49,429 nucleotides of DNA, taken from an uncultured Granulosicoccaceae bacterium. Lineage in GTDB: Bacteria; Pseudomonadota; Gammaproteobacteria; Granulosicoccales; Granulosicoccaceae. The position numbers and the translations under genes are program-made. The notes beneath the pieces were generated by a model. That model made no database searches. It was not told the DNA's origin and saw only the letters and a list, made by a program, of their open reading frames with translations. Within the stretch, counting starts at the first letter, position 1. Each line of letters begins with the position of its first letter. Shown piece by piece: positions 25,318 to 34,504 of this stretch. Location: positions 1-49,429 of the forward strand of contig CALFCF010000013.1 of NCBI GenBank assembly GCA_937951345.1, read 5' to 3'.

Positions 25318-26415
25318 ATGGCACAGATAAGAATTGAAAATCTCCGTAAGGAATTCGGTGCTTTCACTGCGGTCGAATCATCAACCTTCAACGTCGAAGA
25401 CGGTGAGTTTTTTATGTTGCTTGGCCCGTCGGGCTGCGGCAAAACAACAACACTGCGCATGATGGCGGGACTGGAACTCCCTACCAGCGGCCGAATATTT
25501 ATTGATGACGAAGAAGTCAGTAAAAAGAAGGCAAGCCAACGGGATATCGCGTTTGTATTTCAGATGTTCGCTCTTTACCCGCATATGAATGTTGAGAAAA
25601 ACATCGCTTACCCGTTGATAAGCCAGGGCATGCCAAGGAAACAAGTCAGGCAGCGCGTATCGGAAGTTGCAAATATATTGGGTATAGAAAGCCTATTAAA
25701 ATCATCGATACGCGGCTTATCCGGTGGGGACAGACAACGGGTTGCCCTCGGTCGAGCGATTGTTCGCGAGCCGAAGGCGTTTTTTATGGACGAACCACTA
25801 GGCGCATTGGATGCTGAATTCAGAGAGCACATGGCTTCGGAATTAATGTCTCTACATAGTCGAATGAATGCGACCACCGTCTATGTTACTCACGATCAGC
25901 TAGAAGCTATGCAGATGGGTGACAAAATCATTGTAATGAACCATGGAGTAGTCGAACAGTTTGGCGTTCCGCAACAAATATATGATTGGCCTGCGACCAT
26001 GTTTGTTGCTGATTTTCTGGGGTCACCTTCAATGAATTTTTTGCACGGTAACGGAACGATAGCATCGGCATCAACTCAGGTAAAAATGAACGAAACTACG
26101 ATCAACATCCCACGCCAAACCGAGACCATGGAAGGAGAATTCGCCGTGGGTGTAAGACCGGAGCATATACAACTTGATGACGCTGCCAGCCTGCGATGCG
26201 CAATCAAAGCGACCGAGTACCTCGGCACAACGCAAATTGTTACAGCAACCACTGAATTTGGTGAGGTAAAAGCCCGTGTTGCATCCAATCTTGATGTGAC
26301 CGTGGGAGCCCAAACTGGATTGAGCCTAATTTCTGACACCATCACGGTCTTCAATAAAGCGACAGGCAAAGCCCTTCTTTCAGAAGCAAATAAGGCGGTG
26401 CTGGCACATGGCTGA
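25318..26415 (+). CDS. ABC transporter ATP-binding protein 1 (MalK/UgpC type)
   Basis: A 365-residue ATPase with a C-terminal TOBE domain. Walker A GPSGCGKTT, Q-loop FVFQMF, signature LSGGDRQRVALGRA, Walker B FFMDEPLGALDAEF and switch His VTHDQLEAM are all intact; the C-terminal VGVRPEHIQLDD marks the MOI/TOBE region. The Asp in SGGDRQ replaces the usual Glu/Gln. It overlaps the next ATPase gene by 8 bp. Two different ATPase genes suggest a heterodimeric nucleotide-binding pair. Confidence 0.92.
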   Translation: MAQIRIENLRKEFGAFTAVESSTFNVEDGEFFMLLGPSGCGKTTTLRMMAGLELPTSGRIFIDDEEVSKKKASQRDIAFVFQMFALYPHMNVEKNIAYPLISQGMPRKQVRQRVSEVANILGIESLLKSSIRGLSGGDRQRVALGRAIVREPKAFFMDEPLGALDAEFREHMASELMSLHSRMNATTVYVTHDQLEAMQMGDKIIVMNHGVVEQFGVPQQIYDWPATMFVADFLGSPSMNFLHGNGTIASASTQVKMNETTINIPRQTETMEGEFAVGVRPEHIQLDDAASLRCAIKATEYLGTTQIVTATTEFGEVKARVASNLDVTVGAQTGLSLISDTITVFNKATGKALLSEANKAVLAHG

Positions 26416-27406
26416 AATAACCCTTGAGAACATCAGCCATTCGTTCGGCAATGTTCAGGCACTTAATGGCTTGAATATGACGGTTCCTGATGGCTCTTTC
26501 GTGGTTTTACTCGGGCCGACAGGAGCAGGGAAGACAACAACTTTACGTACAGTTGCGGGTCTTGAGTCACCCGATAGCGGTACCATTTATTTCGACCGCG
26601 AGCCCATGAATGGATTAACACCCGCACAGCGTAATGTTGCCATGGTGTTTCAACAGTTTTCCCTGTATCCGCATCTCAGTGTCAGGGATAACCTGGCATT
26701 TCCGCTTAAATCGCCACTATTAAAAACACCACCTGATGTCATCGAAAAAAAAGTGAATGAGGTTGCCGGGTTACTTCAAATCGAACACAAACTGAACAAC
26801 CGGGCAACGGCTTTGTCAGGTGGCGAAATGCAGCGCGTGTCTATTGGGCGCGCGCTCGTACGCAACCCCTCGGTCTACCTGATGGACGAGCCCTTAAGTT
26901 CACTTGATGCAAAACTTCGCACAGATCTTCGAATAGAGTTGAAATCGATTCAATCAGAACGGGGAGCAACACTGCTTTATGTTACCCACGATCAGATAGA
27001 GGCAATGACCATGGCAACTCACGTTGGAGTACTCGACGAAGGCAAACTTGTTCAAATAGGCTCGCCACGAGAAATATACGAGAACCCTGTTAGCATTTAT
27101 ACAGCCAGTCGACTTGGGCAGCCGAGAATAAATATTGTCCCTGCAGATATATTCGGCAATGCTCCGCAAAACGCAACATGGATGGGTTTGCGGCCCGAGC
27201 ACATCGTGCAGGGCGAGGGCACAGAATGCACAGTATCAGGTATTCAGCGCCTCGGCGACCAAACACGCTTACATCTAAAGATACATGACCACGACATAGT
27301 TACCGTCACAGATGCTCATACTGCATTGAATACAGGTGAAACGATTCTTATTAACGCAGATAACCCTTATTTTTTCGACAAATCCGGTGACCGCATTCAT
27401 CCATAG
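26408..27406 (+). CDS. ABC transporter ATP-binding protein 2 (MalK/UgpC type)
   Basis: A 332-residue ATPase paralogous to the one before it. Walker A GPTGAGKTT, FQQFSLYP, signature LSGGEMQRVSIGRAL, Walker B YLMDEPLSSLDAKL, switch His VTHDQIEAM and the GLRPEHI block are intact. The C-terminal domain is shorter than in ATPase 1. Both copies look catalytically complete, so neither is a degenerate site. The pair is arranged like GlpS and GlpT of the rhizobial glycerol transporter. Confidence 0.92.
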   Translation: MAEITLENISHSFGNVQALNGLNMTVPDGSFVVLLGPTGAGKTTTLRTVAGLESPDSGTIYFDREPMNGLTPAQRNVAMVFQQFSLYPHLSVRDNLAFPLKSPLLKTPPDVIEKKVNEVAGLLQIEHKLNNRATALSGGEMQRVSIGRALVRNPSVYLMDEPLSSLDAKLRTDLRIELKSIQSERGATLLYVTHDQIEAMTMATHVGVLDEGKLVQIGSPREIYENPVSIYTASRLGQPRINIVPADIFGNAPQNATWMGLRPEHIVQGEGTECTVSGIQRLGDQTRLHLKIHDHDIVTVTDAHTALNTGETILINADNPYFFDKSGDRIHP

Positions 27407-27415
27407 GAATAAACA

Positions 27416-29038
27416 ATGAGTCAGTTTATTAACGAAAGGGACAATATCGTACAGGAAGCACTCGACGGTGCGTTGGCAGCCTCAGGTGGCGCACTCTCAC
27501 GTTTGGACGGCTATCCACACATACGCGTAATTACGCGATCCGACTGGGATAAATCAAAAGTCGCGCTTGTTTCAGGTGGTGGCTCTGGTCACGAGCCATC
27601 CCACGCAGGATTCGTCGGCAAAGGCTTGCTAACGGCTGCTGTGTGCGGGGATGTATTTGCTTCACCGTCCGTAGATGCGGTTCTTGCAGGCATTCTTGCC
27701 GTCACCGGGGAAGCTGGCTGTTTATTGATCGTCAAAAACTACACCGGTGATCGTCTTAACTTCGGTTTAGCAGCAGAGCGTGCCCGTGCTTTCGGCTTGA
27801 ATGTGGAAATGGTTGTTGTTGATGATGATATTGCATTACCGGATTTACCGCAGGCACGAGGTGTTGCCGGCACATTGTTTGTTCATAAAATTGCCGGAGC
27901 ACTGGCGCAAAACGACGCGTCACTGGAAGAAGTTGCAAATGCTGCAAAGCAAGTCATACAAGGCATCTTCAGCATCGGCATGTCGCTGAGTACCTGCAAT
28001 GTACCGGGTTCACCGGCCGAAGAGAGAATAGCTGACGGAATGGCAGAGCTTGGACTCGGCATTCACGGTGAGCCCGGGGTTGAACAGGTTAAATACACCG
28101 ATGCGAGCTCAGCTATTAAAGCCGTATGTGCGAAATTATCCGGCGAGACGGGTAATCATGATTACGTCGCATTGATTAACAACCTTGGCAGCGTGACGCC
28201 ACTGGAGATGTCCATCTTAACCAAGGAGTTTCTTGCTACGGATGTGGGTCAAAAAGTTAAATTCTTAATCGGACCGTCACTTCTGATGACATCACTTGAT
28301 ATGCGTGGATTTTCTATATCAATGCTTCCTGTGTCTGGTGATTATGAAGCATTACTTGGGCAAGCAGTTACACCCCAGTCATGGCCTGGCATGACGGCAG
28401 TTCAAGGTGCAAATATTCAACCATTGCCGGATGGACTGGCACCGATAAAACCTATGCCGTCAAAAAACGATGACAACAAAAAATTCATACTAAAATGTTG
28501 TGAAGTTTTCGTCGAAAACGAGAAGGTATTGAATGCACTTGATGCGCAATCCGGGGATGGAGACACCGGTAGTACGCTGGCAGCAGCCGCTCGTGCCATG
28601 ATTGCATCTTTAGATGAATTACCGTTGGCGGACCACACGCAACTTTACCGCGCTATCGGGATGCAACTAAGTCAGACAATGGGTGGCTCTTCAGGTGTAT
28701 TGCTCGCAATTTTCTTCGCCGCAGCGGGTGATGCGTCAGCTTCCGGTGAAGACTCTGTCGACGCGCTGAAAACAGGGCTTGAACGCATCCAGCAGGTAGG
28801 TGGCGCGTCTAAAGGCGACAGGACCATGATTGACGCACTCGAACCAGCCCTTGAAATGCTACCGGATGGCATCGACAAAGCTGCTGCCGCAGCGCGTGAA
28901 GGAGCCAATCTGACATCAACGTTTGCCAAAGCAAAAGCCGGACGGTCCAGTTATGTATCAGAGGAAAATCTGATCGGACACAACGACCCGGGTGCTGAAG
29001 CGATCGCTTTGTTATTGGAGGGATTAGTCATCGAGTGA
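27416..29038 (+). CDS. Fused ATP-dependent dihydroxyacetone-type kinase (DhaK-DhaL)
   Basis: A 540-residue kinase of the fused, ATP-dependent type. The DhaK part (1-330) has GGGSGHEP with His59, KNYTGD with Asp112 and GIHGEPG with His217, the residue that binds the substrate as a hemiaminal; these match His56, Asp109 and His218 of E. coli DhaK. The DhaL part (about 350-540) has LDAQSGDGDTG with Asp376, Asp381 and Asp383 for Mg-ATP. Substrates of this family include dihydroxyacetone, glyceraldehyde and erythrulose. It is the last gene of the operon, 9 bp after ATPase 2, so it most likely phosphorylates the imported polyol-derived ketose. Confidence 0.92.
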   Translation: MSQFINERDNIVQEALDGALAASGGALSRLDGYPHIRVITRSDWDKSKVALVSGGGSGHEPSHAGFVGKGLLTAAVCGDVFASPSVDAVLAGILAVTGEAGCLLIVKNYTGDRLNFGLAAERARAFGLNVEMVVVDDDIALPDLPQARGVAGTLFVHKIAGALAQNDASLEEVANAAKQVIQGIFSIGMSLSTCNVPGSPAEERIADGMAELGLGIHGEPGVEQVKYTDASSAIKAVCAKLSGETGNHDYVALINNLGSVTPLEMSILTKEFLATDVGQKVKFLIGPSLLMTSLDMRGFSISMLPVSGDYEALLGQAVTPQSWPGMTAVQGANIQPLPDGLAPIKPMPSKNDDNKKFILKCCEVFVENEKVLNALDAQSGDGDTGSTLAAAARAMIASLDELPLADHTQLYRAIGMQLSQTMGGSSGVLLAIFFAAAGDASASGEDSVDALKTGLERIQQVGGASKGDRTMIDALEPALEMLPDGIDKAAAAAREGANLTSTFAKAKAGRSSYVSEENLIGHNDPGAEAIALLLEGLVIE

Positions 29039-29054
29039 TAGATATCTTCCTGAT

Positions 29055-29516
29055 CTATACAGGCAAGGCGGTATTTGAAACTATCTCTTCCATTGAAAGT
29101 AATGATGTCACATTAAAAATGCTGACATCTGAAACCAGTGATTGATAAAACGCGTCATAAGCCTCTGCATCCTTGACACGTACTTTCAGTATGTAGTCAA
29201 TATCGCCAGCCAGACGATGAGCTTCCATTACCTCTGGTCGGGCGCGTAGAGCTTTGACAAATTTCTCCAGCCATTTCTTTTCGTGTTGCGAAGTGCGCAC
29301 CAGCACGTAGAAGCAGCTACCGAGCCCAACCGATTGCGGGTCGATTAAAGCGACTTCCTTTGTTATTACACCCAGCTTGCGTAATTTCCTGATCCGGTTC
29401 CATACCGGTGTTTTGGAAGACCCAACCTTTTTTGCCAATTCGTCCAATGGCAGTGTCGAATCACTCTGGAGTATTCGCAAAATCTTCCTGTCGAGTTCGT
29501 CGATCGTGTCTTTCAT
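29055..29516 (-). CDS. Lrp/AsnC family transcriptional regulator
   Basis: A 153-residue regulator with an N-terminal helix-turn-helix (IDELDRKILRILQSD, LDELAKKVGSSKTPVWNRIRKLRKLGVI) and a C-terminal RAM ligand domain (YVLVRTSQHEKKWLEKFVKAL, AHRLAGDIDYILKVRV). I start it at ATG 29516, which has AGGAA upstream, over the TTG at 29534. It is divergent from the sulfite reductase cluster, and regulators of this family often sit beside DUF2849-cysI-DUF934 clusters, so it probably controls them in response to an amino acid such as cysteine (inference). Its 3-prime end converges on the kinase gene. Confidence 0.9.
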   Translation of the reverse strand: MKDTIDELDRKILRILQSDSTLPLDELAKKVGSSKTPVWNRIRKLRKLGVITKEVALIDPQSVGLGSCFYVLVRTSQHEKKWLEKFVKALRARPEVMEAHRLAGDIDYILKVRVKDAEAYDAFYQSLVSDVSIFNVTSLLSMEEIVSNTALPV

Positions 29517-29569
29517 TCCGGAATTTCCTGTCAATCAAGAATTTTGTGCCTACAGCTTACCCTTATATC

Positions 29570-29581
29570 GGAATATATTCC
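29570..29581. promoter_or_regulatory. Palindrome, candidate Lrp-type operator
   Basis: GGAATATATTCC, a perfect 12-bp palindrome 54 bp upstream of the Lrp-type gene. AT-centred palindromes of this length suit Lrp/AsnC-family binding. It lies nearer the regulator gene, so autoregulation is likely. Confidence 0.5.
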
Positions 29582-29614
29582 TTATTTAGCTACGCATATA
29601 GCCTTACAACAGAA

Positions 29615-29632
29615 CATTATTCTAAAATAATG
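29615..29632. promoter_or_regulatory. Second inverted repeat in the lrp/cysI divergent region
   Basis: CATTATT and AATAATG flank a 4-bp centre. It lies about 45 bp from the 29570 palindrome, consistent with several regulator sites on one DNA face, which Lrp-family octamers use. It could also simply be an AT-rich promoter element. Confidence 0.4.
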
Positions 29633-29769
29633 ATCATATACGAACGTATTCACAAAAAAAACGTACCCAAAAATCGTTTGAAATCTCAACATATCTGCCC
29701 TGTTGCTGCCTTGCCGGGCGATTACTTGGTTGTGGCGATTTTCACAAGATTTTCACAAGACACTCACTC

Positions 29770-30045
29770 ATGACCAAACAGAGCTTCTCCAAAATCATCA
29801 CCGCCAACCTTTTGCACACCGGTGATGTTGTCTACCTGGATCAGGAATCAAATTGGGTTCATCAAATCGAGAAGGCGTTAGTCGTCTCAAGTGAGGAGCA
29901 AATAGACAGTCTCGTTGGCGCGGCTCAACAATCTGAGGTCATTGATCCGTATGCGATTGACGTTTCCACGGAAAATCCGGAAATAAGTGCGATAGGCAAC
30001 AGGGAAAAGATCCGACAACAAGGACCCAGTGTTATCGCGATCTAA
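29770..30045 (+). CDS. DUF2849 domain protein of the sulfite reductase cluster
   Basis: A 91-residue protein with the DUF2849 pattern: ITANLLHTGDVVYLDQESNWVHQIEKALVV near the start, then a short acidic region ending DPYAIDVS. This small domain is almost always encoded just before a CysI-type reductase and probably helps its assembly or redox handling; its biochemistry is unknown. It starts 57 bp before cysI and is the first gene of the cluster. Confidence 0.85.
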   Translation: MTKQSFSKIITANLLHTGDVVYLDQESNWVHQIEKALVVSSEEQIDSLVGAAQQSEVIDPYAIDVSTENPEISAIGNREKIRQQGPSVIAI

Positions 30046-30101
30046 CAGCTACGGAAATCCCGGATTCCAAAACCCGTAAAACCAAGAAAGAGTAATTTAC
30101 T

Positions 30102-31793
30102 GTGTATCAGTATGATGATTTCGATTCAGCCTACGTTGCTGAACGTGTAAATACTTTCCGCCATCAAGTCGAAAAACGACTCGATGGTCGTCTAACGGAA
30201 GAAGAGTTCAAGCCTCTGCGCCTGCAAAACGGCTTGTACCTGCAATTGCACGCTTACATGCTGCGGGTTGCCATCCCGTACGGCAGCCTGAATAGTCAGC
30301 AAATGCGGGCTTTGGCACACATCGCTGAACGTTGGGATCGTGGCTACGGTCACTTTACAACGCGACAAAACATTCAGTTCAATTGGGTCAAACTCGTTGA
30401 GACACCCGATATTTTGAAAGCTTTGTCTGATGTCGGTATGCACGCCATTCAGACGTCAGGAAACTGCATTAGAAATGTGACAGCTGATCACTTCAGTGGG
30501 GCAGCTTCAGACGAAATAGCCGATCCGCGCCCTGTTGCTGAGTTTTTACGTCAATGGTCTACCGATCATCCGGAATTCCTGTATTTGCCACGCAAATTCA
30601 AAATTGCTGTGACAGGTAGCAGTAATGACCGTGCGGTGACAAAAGCACATGATATCGGTTTACGAATTATTAAAAACAAATCAGATGAAATCGGTTACGA
30701 AGTCATCGTAGGAGGTGGCCTGGGACGGACACCAGTGGTGGGCACCGTCATTCGCGAGTTTCTGCCACAAGTACATTTGCTGAACTATATGGAAGCGATA
30801 TTACGCGTTTACAACGCAGAAGGACGAAGAGACAACAAATATAAAGCGAGAATAAAGATACTGGTAAGAGAACTGGGGATCGAGCGTTTTCGCGACAAGG
30901 TTGAATCAGAGTTTGAGCGACTCAATGATAGCGCTGATAAGCTCGAAAGTATAAACGAAAAAACAGAAAGAGAGCGTATCTCAGAATTCTTCGAACCTCC
31001 GCAATTTGATACAGATACAGATCTCTTCGAATTCGAAGCCGCACGCCGTAACAATCCGTTTTTCCGGGAATGGGTGAAAACCAATGTGCACAATCACAAG
31101 CAATCTGAGCATGCCATCGTCACAATATCGTTGAAGGCGACTGGAGCCATACCGGGTGATGCAAGCAGTGATCAAATGCGTGCAATTGCTGATCTGGCAG
31201 AAACCTATGGCTACGACGATATTCGTGTCAGCCATGAACAAAACATTATTCTCCCGCATGTGCACAAGCGCAATTTGCCATCGGTGTATGCAGAATTACG
31301 AAAGCATAAACTTCAGACAGCCAATGTCGGACTGATCAGCGACATTATTGCTTGCCCCGGTCTTGACTATTGCGCACTGGCTACTGCCCGATCAATACCA
31401 ATAGCCCAGAAGATTTCCACTCATTTCTCAGACTCAGCCTATGCAAAAGCAATCGGTGAAATGAAAATCAAAATATCCGGTTGTATTAATAGCTGTGCTC
31501 ATCATCACGTTGCGCATATAGGAATACTGGGGCTGGAGAAGGGCGGTGTGGAAAGCTATCAGATCACACTCGGTGGAGACCATCGCGAGAATTTGAGACT
31601 GGGTGATCGTGCCGGACCGGGATTTTCTGCTGACGAGATTGTCCCCGCCATCGAGCGGCTGATCGATGCCTATTTGGGTTTACGCCTCGATCCGCAAGAG
31701 ACTTTCCTGACTGCCTACCAGCGTGTCGGCATGGCACCTTTTAAAGCAGCGCTTTATACCGAGCAGGGGCCGAAACAAGCACTTGCATCGTAA
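30102..31793 (+). CDS. cysI: Sulfite (nitrite/sulfite) reductase, hemoprotein subunit
   Basis: A 563-residue sirohaem/[4Fe-4S] reductase that makes sulfide for cysteine synthesis. The first half has YLQLHAYMLRVAIPYG and RWDRGYGHFTTRQNIQFNW; the cluster ligands are Cys418-x5-Cys424 (CPGLDYC) and Cys461-x3-Cys465 (GCINSCAHHH). The genetic context (DUF2849, DUF934) points to assimilatory sulfite rather than nitrite reductase. The start is GTG with a weak ribosome site (AAAGAG). No cysJ flavoprotein is present, so electrons should come from ferredoxin, perhaps through the fused reductase next door. cysH and cysG are not in view. Confidence 0.93.
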   Translation: MYQYDDFDSAYVAERVNTFRHQVEKRLDGRLTEEEFKPLRLQNGLYLQLHAYMLRVAIPYGSLNSQQMRALAHIAERWDRGYGHFTTRQNIQFNWVKLVETPDILKALSDVGMHAIQTSGNCIRNVTADHFSGAASDEIADPRPVAEFLRQWSTDHPEFLYLPRKFKIAVTGSSNDRAVTKAHDIGLRIIKNKSDEIGYEVIVGGGLGRTPVVGTVIREFLPQVHLLNYMEAILRVYNAEGRRDNKYKARIKILVRELGIERFRDKVESEFERLNDSADKLESINEKTERERISEFFEPPQFDTDTDLFEFEAARRNNPFFREWVKTNVHNHKQSEHAIVTISLKATGAIPGDASSDQMRAIADLAETYGYDDIRVSHEQNIILPHVHKRNLPSVYAELRKHKLQTANVGLISDIIACPGLDYCALATARSIPIAQKISTHFSDSAYAKAIGEMKIKISGCINSCAHHHVAHIGILGLEKGGVESYQITLGGDHRENLRLGDRAGPGFSADEIVPAIERLIDAYLGLRLDPQETFLTAYQRVGMAPFKAALYTEQGPKQALAS

Positions 31794-31871
31794 CAATCCA
31801 GCGATTATTGCATTTCACGCTGAACAGAACTCGCACTAAACGGTGCACCTATATTTTATTGGTTTGTTTTT

Positions 31872-33065
31872 ATGCCACTTTTTACCAAAAACGGAAAGAC
31901 TGACGATAAGGACATCGATTACGTTGCCTTTGACAACTGGGACCAGACAGAACCAGCAGCTGTCGATGTGCCCATCGATGTTTTGCCGGAAAATATTGTT
32001 CCGTTAATTGCCAATATTCAATCCATAAAGATTGAGTTTCCGACATTCTCAGATGGGCGTGGTTTCACTCTGGCTCGTTCAATCCGGGACAACGGTTACA
32101 CCGGTAATCTTCGAGCATCTGGACATCTAATAACAGAGCAGTTCAGCCAGGCCATTGATTGCGGTTTTGATGAAATTCAAATTGACGAACAACTGGCTGC
32201 CCGGCAAGCAGCTAATGACTGGAGCTATGTAGAGCGCAGAACCTACCGTGACAAGCTCAGATCGAGCAATCCATCTGGCAAATTTTTTCCTGTGCCCGAC
32301 GGTGTGTGGTCAGAAACCGTAACGGCAGTGCAACACTTCTCAGACAATCTCTTCCGCTTTCGAATTACACGCCCGGATGGATTTCGCTTCCGATCCGGCG
32401 AATTTGCAATGATCGGACTACCCAATGCAGAAAACCCGGTTTTTCGGGCTTATTCCATTGCATCGCCTGCCTGGGATGAAGAACTGGAGTTTTATTCAAT
32501 CAAGGTGCCGAATGGTCCATTGACCCAATTTCTTCAACGTATAAAACCCGGTGATCAGGTTTTGATAAAACGAAAAGCCACCGGTACATTAGTTAATGAT
32601 GTTCTGTTACCGGGATCGCGCCTATGGATGCTGTCAACCGGCACGGGGATAGCGCCATTCGCGTCACTGATACGAGATCCGGAAACGTATGAGAAGTTCG
32701 AGAATTTGTACCTTGTTCATACCGCCAGAACGCATGACGAACTGCAGTGCGGTTACGACATAACTGAGAAAACAAGAATCGACCCGCTGGTTGGTGAACA
32801 CGCGGCGAAACAGATGATCCACTATGCGTCAACCACGCGTGAAACCAGTAAACAAATGGGGCGTATCACCACACTTATTGAAAATGGAAAAATCTTCAGC
32901 GATCTGGGAGTGAGCGGACTGTCACCGGAAACAGACAGGATCATGATTTGCGGATCCATACAAATGATCAAAGATTTAAAAGACATTTGTATAAAAAACG
33001 GGTTCACCGAGGGAAGTCACCGCGAGGCGGGAACGTTTGCTGTCGAACGTGCTTTCGCTGGCTGA
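31872..33065 (+). CDS. DUF934-ferredoxin:NADP reductase fusion
   Basis: A 397-residue two-domain protein. Residues about 15-130 match DUF934 (FPTFSDGRGFTLAR at 56-69, LRASGHLITEQFSQAIDCGFDEIQ), usually a separate gene placed right after cysI. Residues about 140-397 are a complete plant-type FNR of the bacterial subclass: FAD site RAYSIASP at 192-199, NADP site STGTGIAPF at 255-263, and the Phe-containing C-terminus VERAFAG. Normally the FNR (fpr) is a stand-alone gene. The fusion suggests a protein that brings NADPH-derived electrons to the sulfite reductase. It starts 78 bp after cysI and the frame is unbroken. Confidence 0.88.
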   Translation: MPLFTKNGKTDDKDIDYVAFDNWDQTEPAAVDVPIDVLPENIVPLIANIQSIKIEFPTFSDGRGFTLARSIRDNGYTGNLRASGHLITEQFSQAIDCGFDEIQIDEQLAARQAANDWSYVERRTYRDKLRSSNPSGKFFPVPDGVWSETVTAVQHFSDNLFRFRITRPDGFRFRSGEFAMIGLPNAENPVFRAYSIASPAWDEELEFYSIKVPNGPLTQFLQRIKPGDQVLIKRKATGTLVNDVLLPGSRLWMLSTGTGIAPFASLIRDPETYEKFENLYLVHTARTHDELQCGYDITEKTRIDPLVGEHAAKQMIHYASTTRETSKQMGRITTLIENGKIFSDLGVSGLSPETDRIMICGSIQMIKDLKDICIKNGFTEGSHREAGTFAVERAFAG

Positions 33066-33199
33066 AGCGTTTTCTTTTACACGATGTGTGCTACAAGTCT
33101 AACTTGACTGTTTGGTATTACCCGATTATCGCCACACATAGTGTTTGAGTCAGACAACAGTGTAGGCACAACAAAAAATACCATTAGCATCTTGAATCG

Positions 33200-34393
33200 T
33201 TAGTCTAGTGCTATGTGTAACTCGCTGTAGCCGCGAAAGCGAAGACGTTCTGATCGTTTTGATGACACAACGTTGAAGCCAGGGTACTGATTGATAAATT
33301 TTCCAACAGCAATTTTCCCTTCGAGTCTGGCCAGATTCAATCCGATGCAGGCGTGTGGCCCACCGGCAAAAGCCAGATGACGGTTGGGTTTTCTTCTAAG
33401 GTTAAATTTATCCGGGTTATCAAATTTTTGTGGATCACGATTAGCAGCGCCAATGATCAGATGCAGATTGGTTTGGGATGGAATATGGTGGCCATCAAGT
33501 TCAACATCACAAGTTGTCAGGCGGTTACCTAGCTGATTCGGACTTTCGAAGCGCAGAAACTCGTCCACAGCGGTATTTATCAAGTCTGGGTTTTCTATAA
33601 GGTTCGCCTTCTGCTGCGGATGAGCATCAACAGCTCCTATCGCATTACCTATCAGGTTAGTGGTTGTTTCATGACCGGCATTGAGTATGAATATGCAGTT
33701 ATGTAGTAGCTCAGCTGTACTTAGCTCACCTTTGTCGCTGAACATCAGCCGCGTCAATACGTCGGTATCCGGATTACCTGGATTTTTTCGTCGATGTTTT
33801 GCCAGATCATCAAGGTAGTTAGTGAATTCGACTACCGCATTATTACCAGCGATCTCACCACCAGGGCTTAAATTGTGTTCCAGTGCTCCCAGTATCGATA
33901 ACGACCAGTCTCGCAACGGTTCGCGTTCGTCGATCGGTATATCAAACAGGTTACCAATAATGTGCACCGGTATTCGCGACGCGAAATGCTTAATAACTTC
34001 CACAGCTCCATTCACACGGAAATCCGGTAACGACTCCAGTAGTGAATCAACCAGTATCAAAAGCCCTGTTTCCAATTTAGCTATTGCCGAAGGTGTCATA
34101 GCACCAGCCATTATTTTTCGCACCCGTGTGTGCAGAGGTGGATCATTGAATACCAGGGATGTTGTGTGGTGCTCAAGCAGTGGTGAATCGCCGTACTTGG
34201 GTTTGAACACCGTCTGTTTGTCAGAAGAGAAGCGGTCAGTATCTCTGTAAATGAGTTCCAGTAGATGATAGGGGGAGATCAGATAACTTCCGTCCGGTTG
34301 CGCGAGCACCGGTGCTTCCTGTAGCAAGCCACGATAAATCGGGTAGGGGTTTTCGGTAAACCCTTCAGGAGGGCGTGCAAGGTCCAGATACAT
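33200..34393 (-). CDS. Cytochrome P450
   Basis: A soluble bacterial P450 of 397 residues. The I-helix has AGHETT at 239-244, the K-helix ExxR is E278-FL-R281, and Cys349 in FAGGPHACIG is the haem ligand. Class I bacterial P450s need a ferredoxin and a ferredoxin reductase. The FNR-containing gene nearby could in principle supply electrons, but no ferredoxin gene is adjacent. The substrate is unknown. The coding sequence begins 28 bp from the left 84-bp repeat, so it lies just outside the copper block. Confidence 0.93.
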   Translation of the reverse strand: MYLDLARPPEGFTENPYPIYRGLLQEAPVLAQPDGSYLISPYHLLELIYRDTDRFSSDKQTVFKPKYGDSPLLEHHTTSLVFNDPPLHTRVRKIMAGAMTPSAIAKLETGLLILVDSLLESLPDFRVNGAVEVIKHFASRIPVHIIGNLFDIPIDEREPLRDWSLSILGALEHNLSPGGEIAGNNAVVEFTNYLDDLAKHRRKNPGNPDTDVLTRLMFSDKGELSTAELLHNCIFILNAGHETTTNLIGNAIGAVDAHPQQKANLIENPDLINTAVDEFLRFESPNQLGNRLTTCDVELDGHHIPSQTNLHLIIGAANRDPQKFDNPDKFNLRRKPNRHLAFAGGPHACIGLNLARLEGKIAVGKFINQYPGFNVVSSKRSERLRFRGYSELHIALD

Positions 34394-34420
34394 GACTGGA
34401 GAGATCTGTTTGGAGAGTCA

Positions 34421-34504
34421 GTAGATATTGTGCACCAAGTTGACCTGGCCGCTGAGTATTCTCAAGCACCTAAAGCTTTGAATACAGCGGGCAACGCCAA
34501 AGCG
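34421..34504. repeat. 84-bp direct repeat, left copy (DR-L)
   Basis: Identical at all 84 positions to 39483-39566, with the flanks diverging on both sides at once. The inner part is an imperfect inverted repeat: CCGCTGAGTATTC at 34449-34461 pairs loosely with the stretch ending in ATACAGCGG at 34482-34490. The forward frame is open through the whole copy. The last 17 bp plus four flanking bases (34488-34508) also occur inverted at 39609-39629 with 2 mismatches in 21. It sits between the P450 gene and the copper block. Confidence 0.95.
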
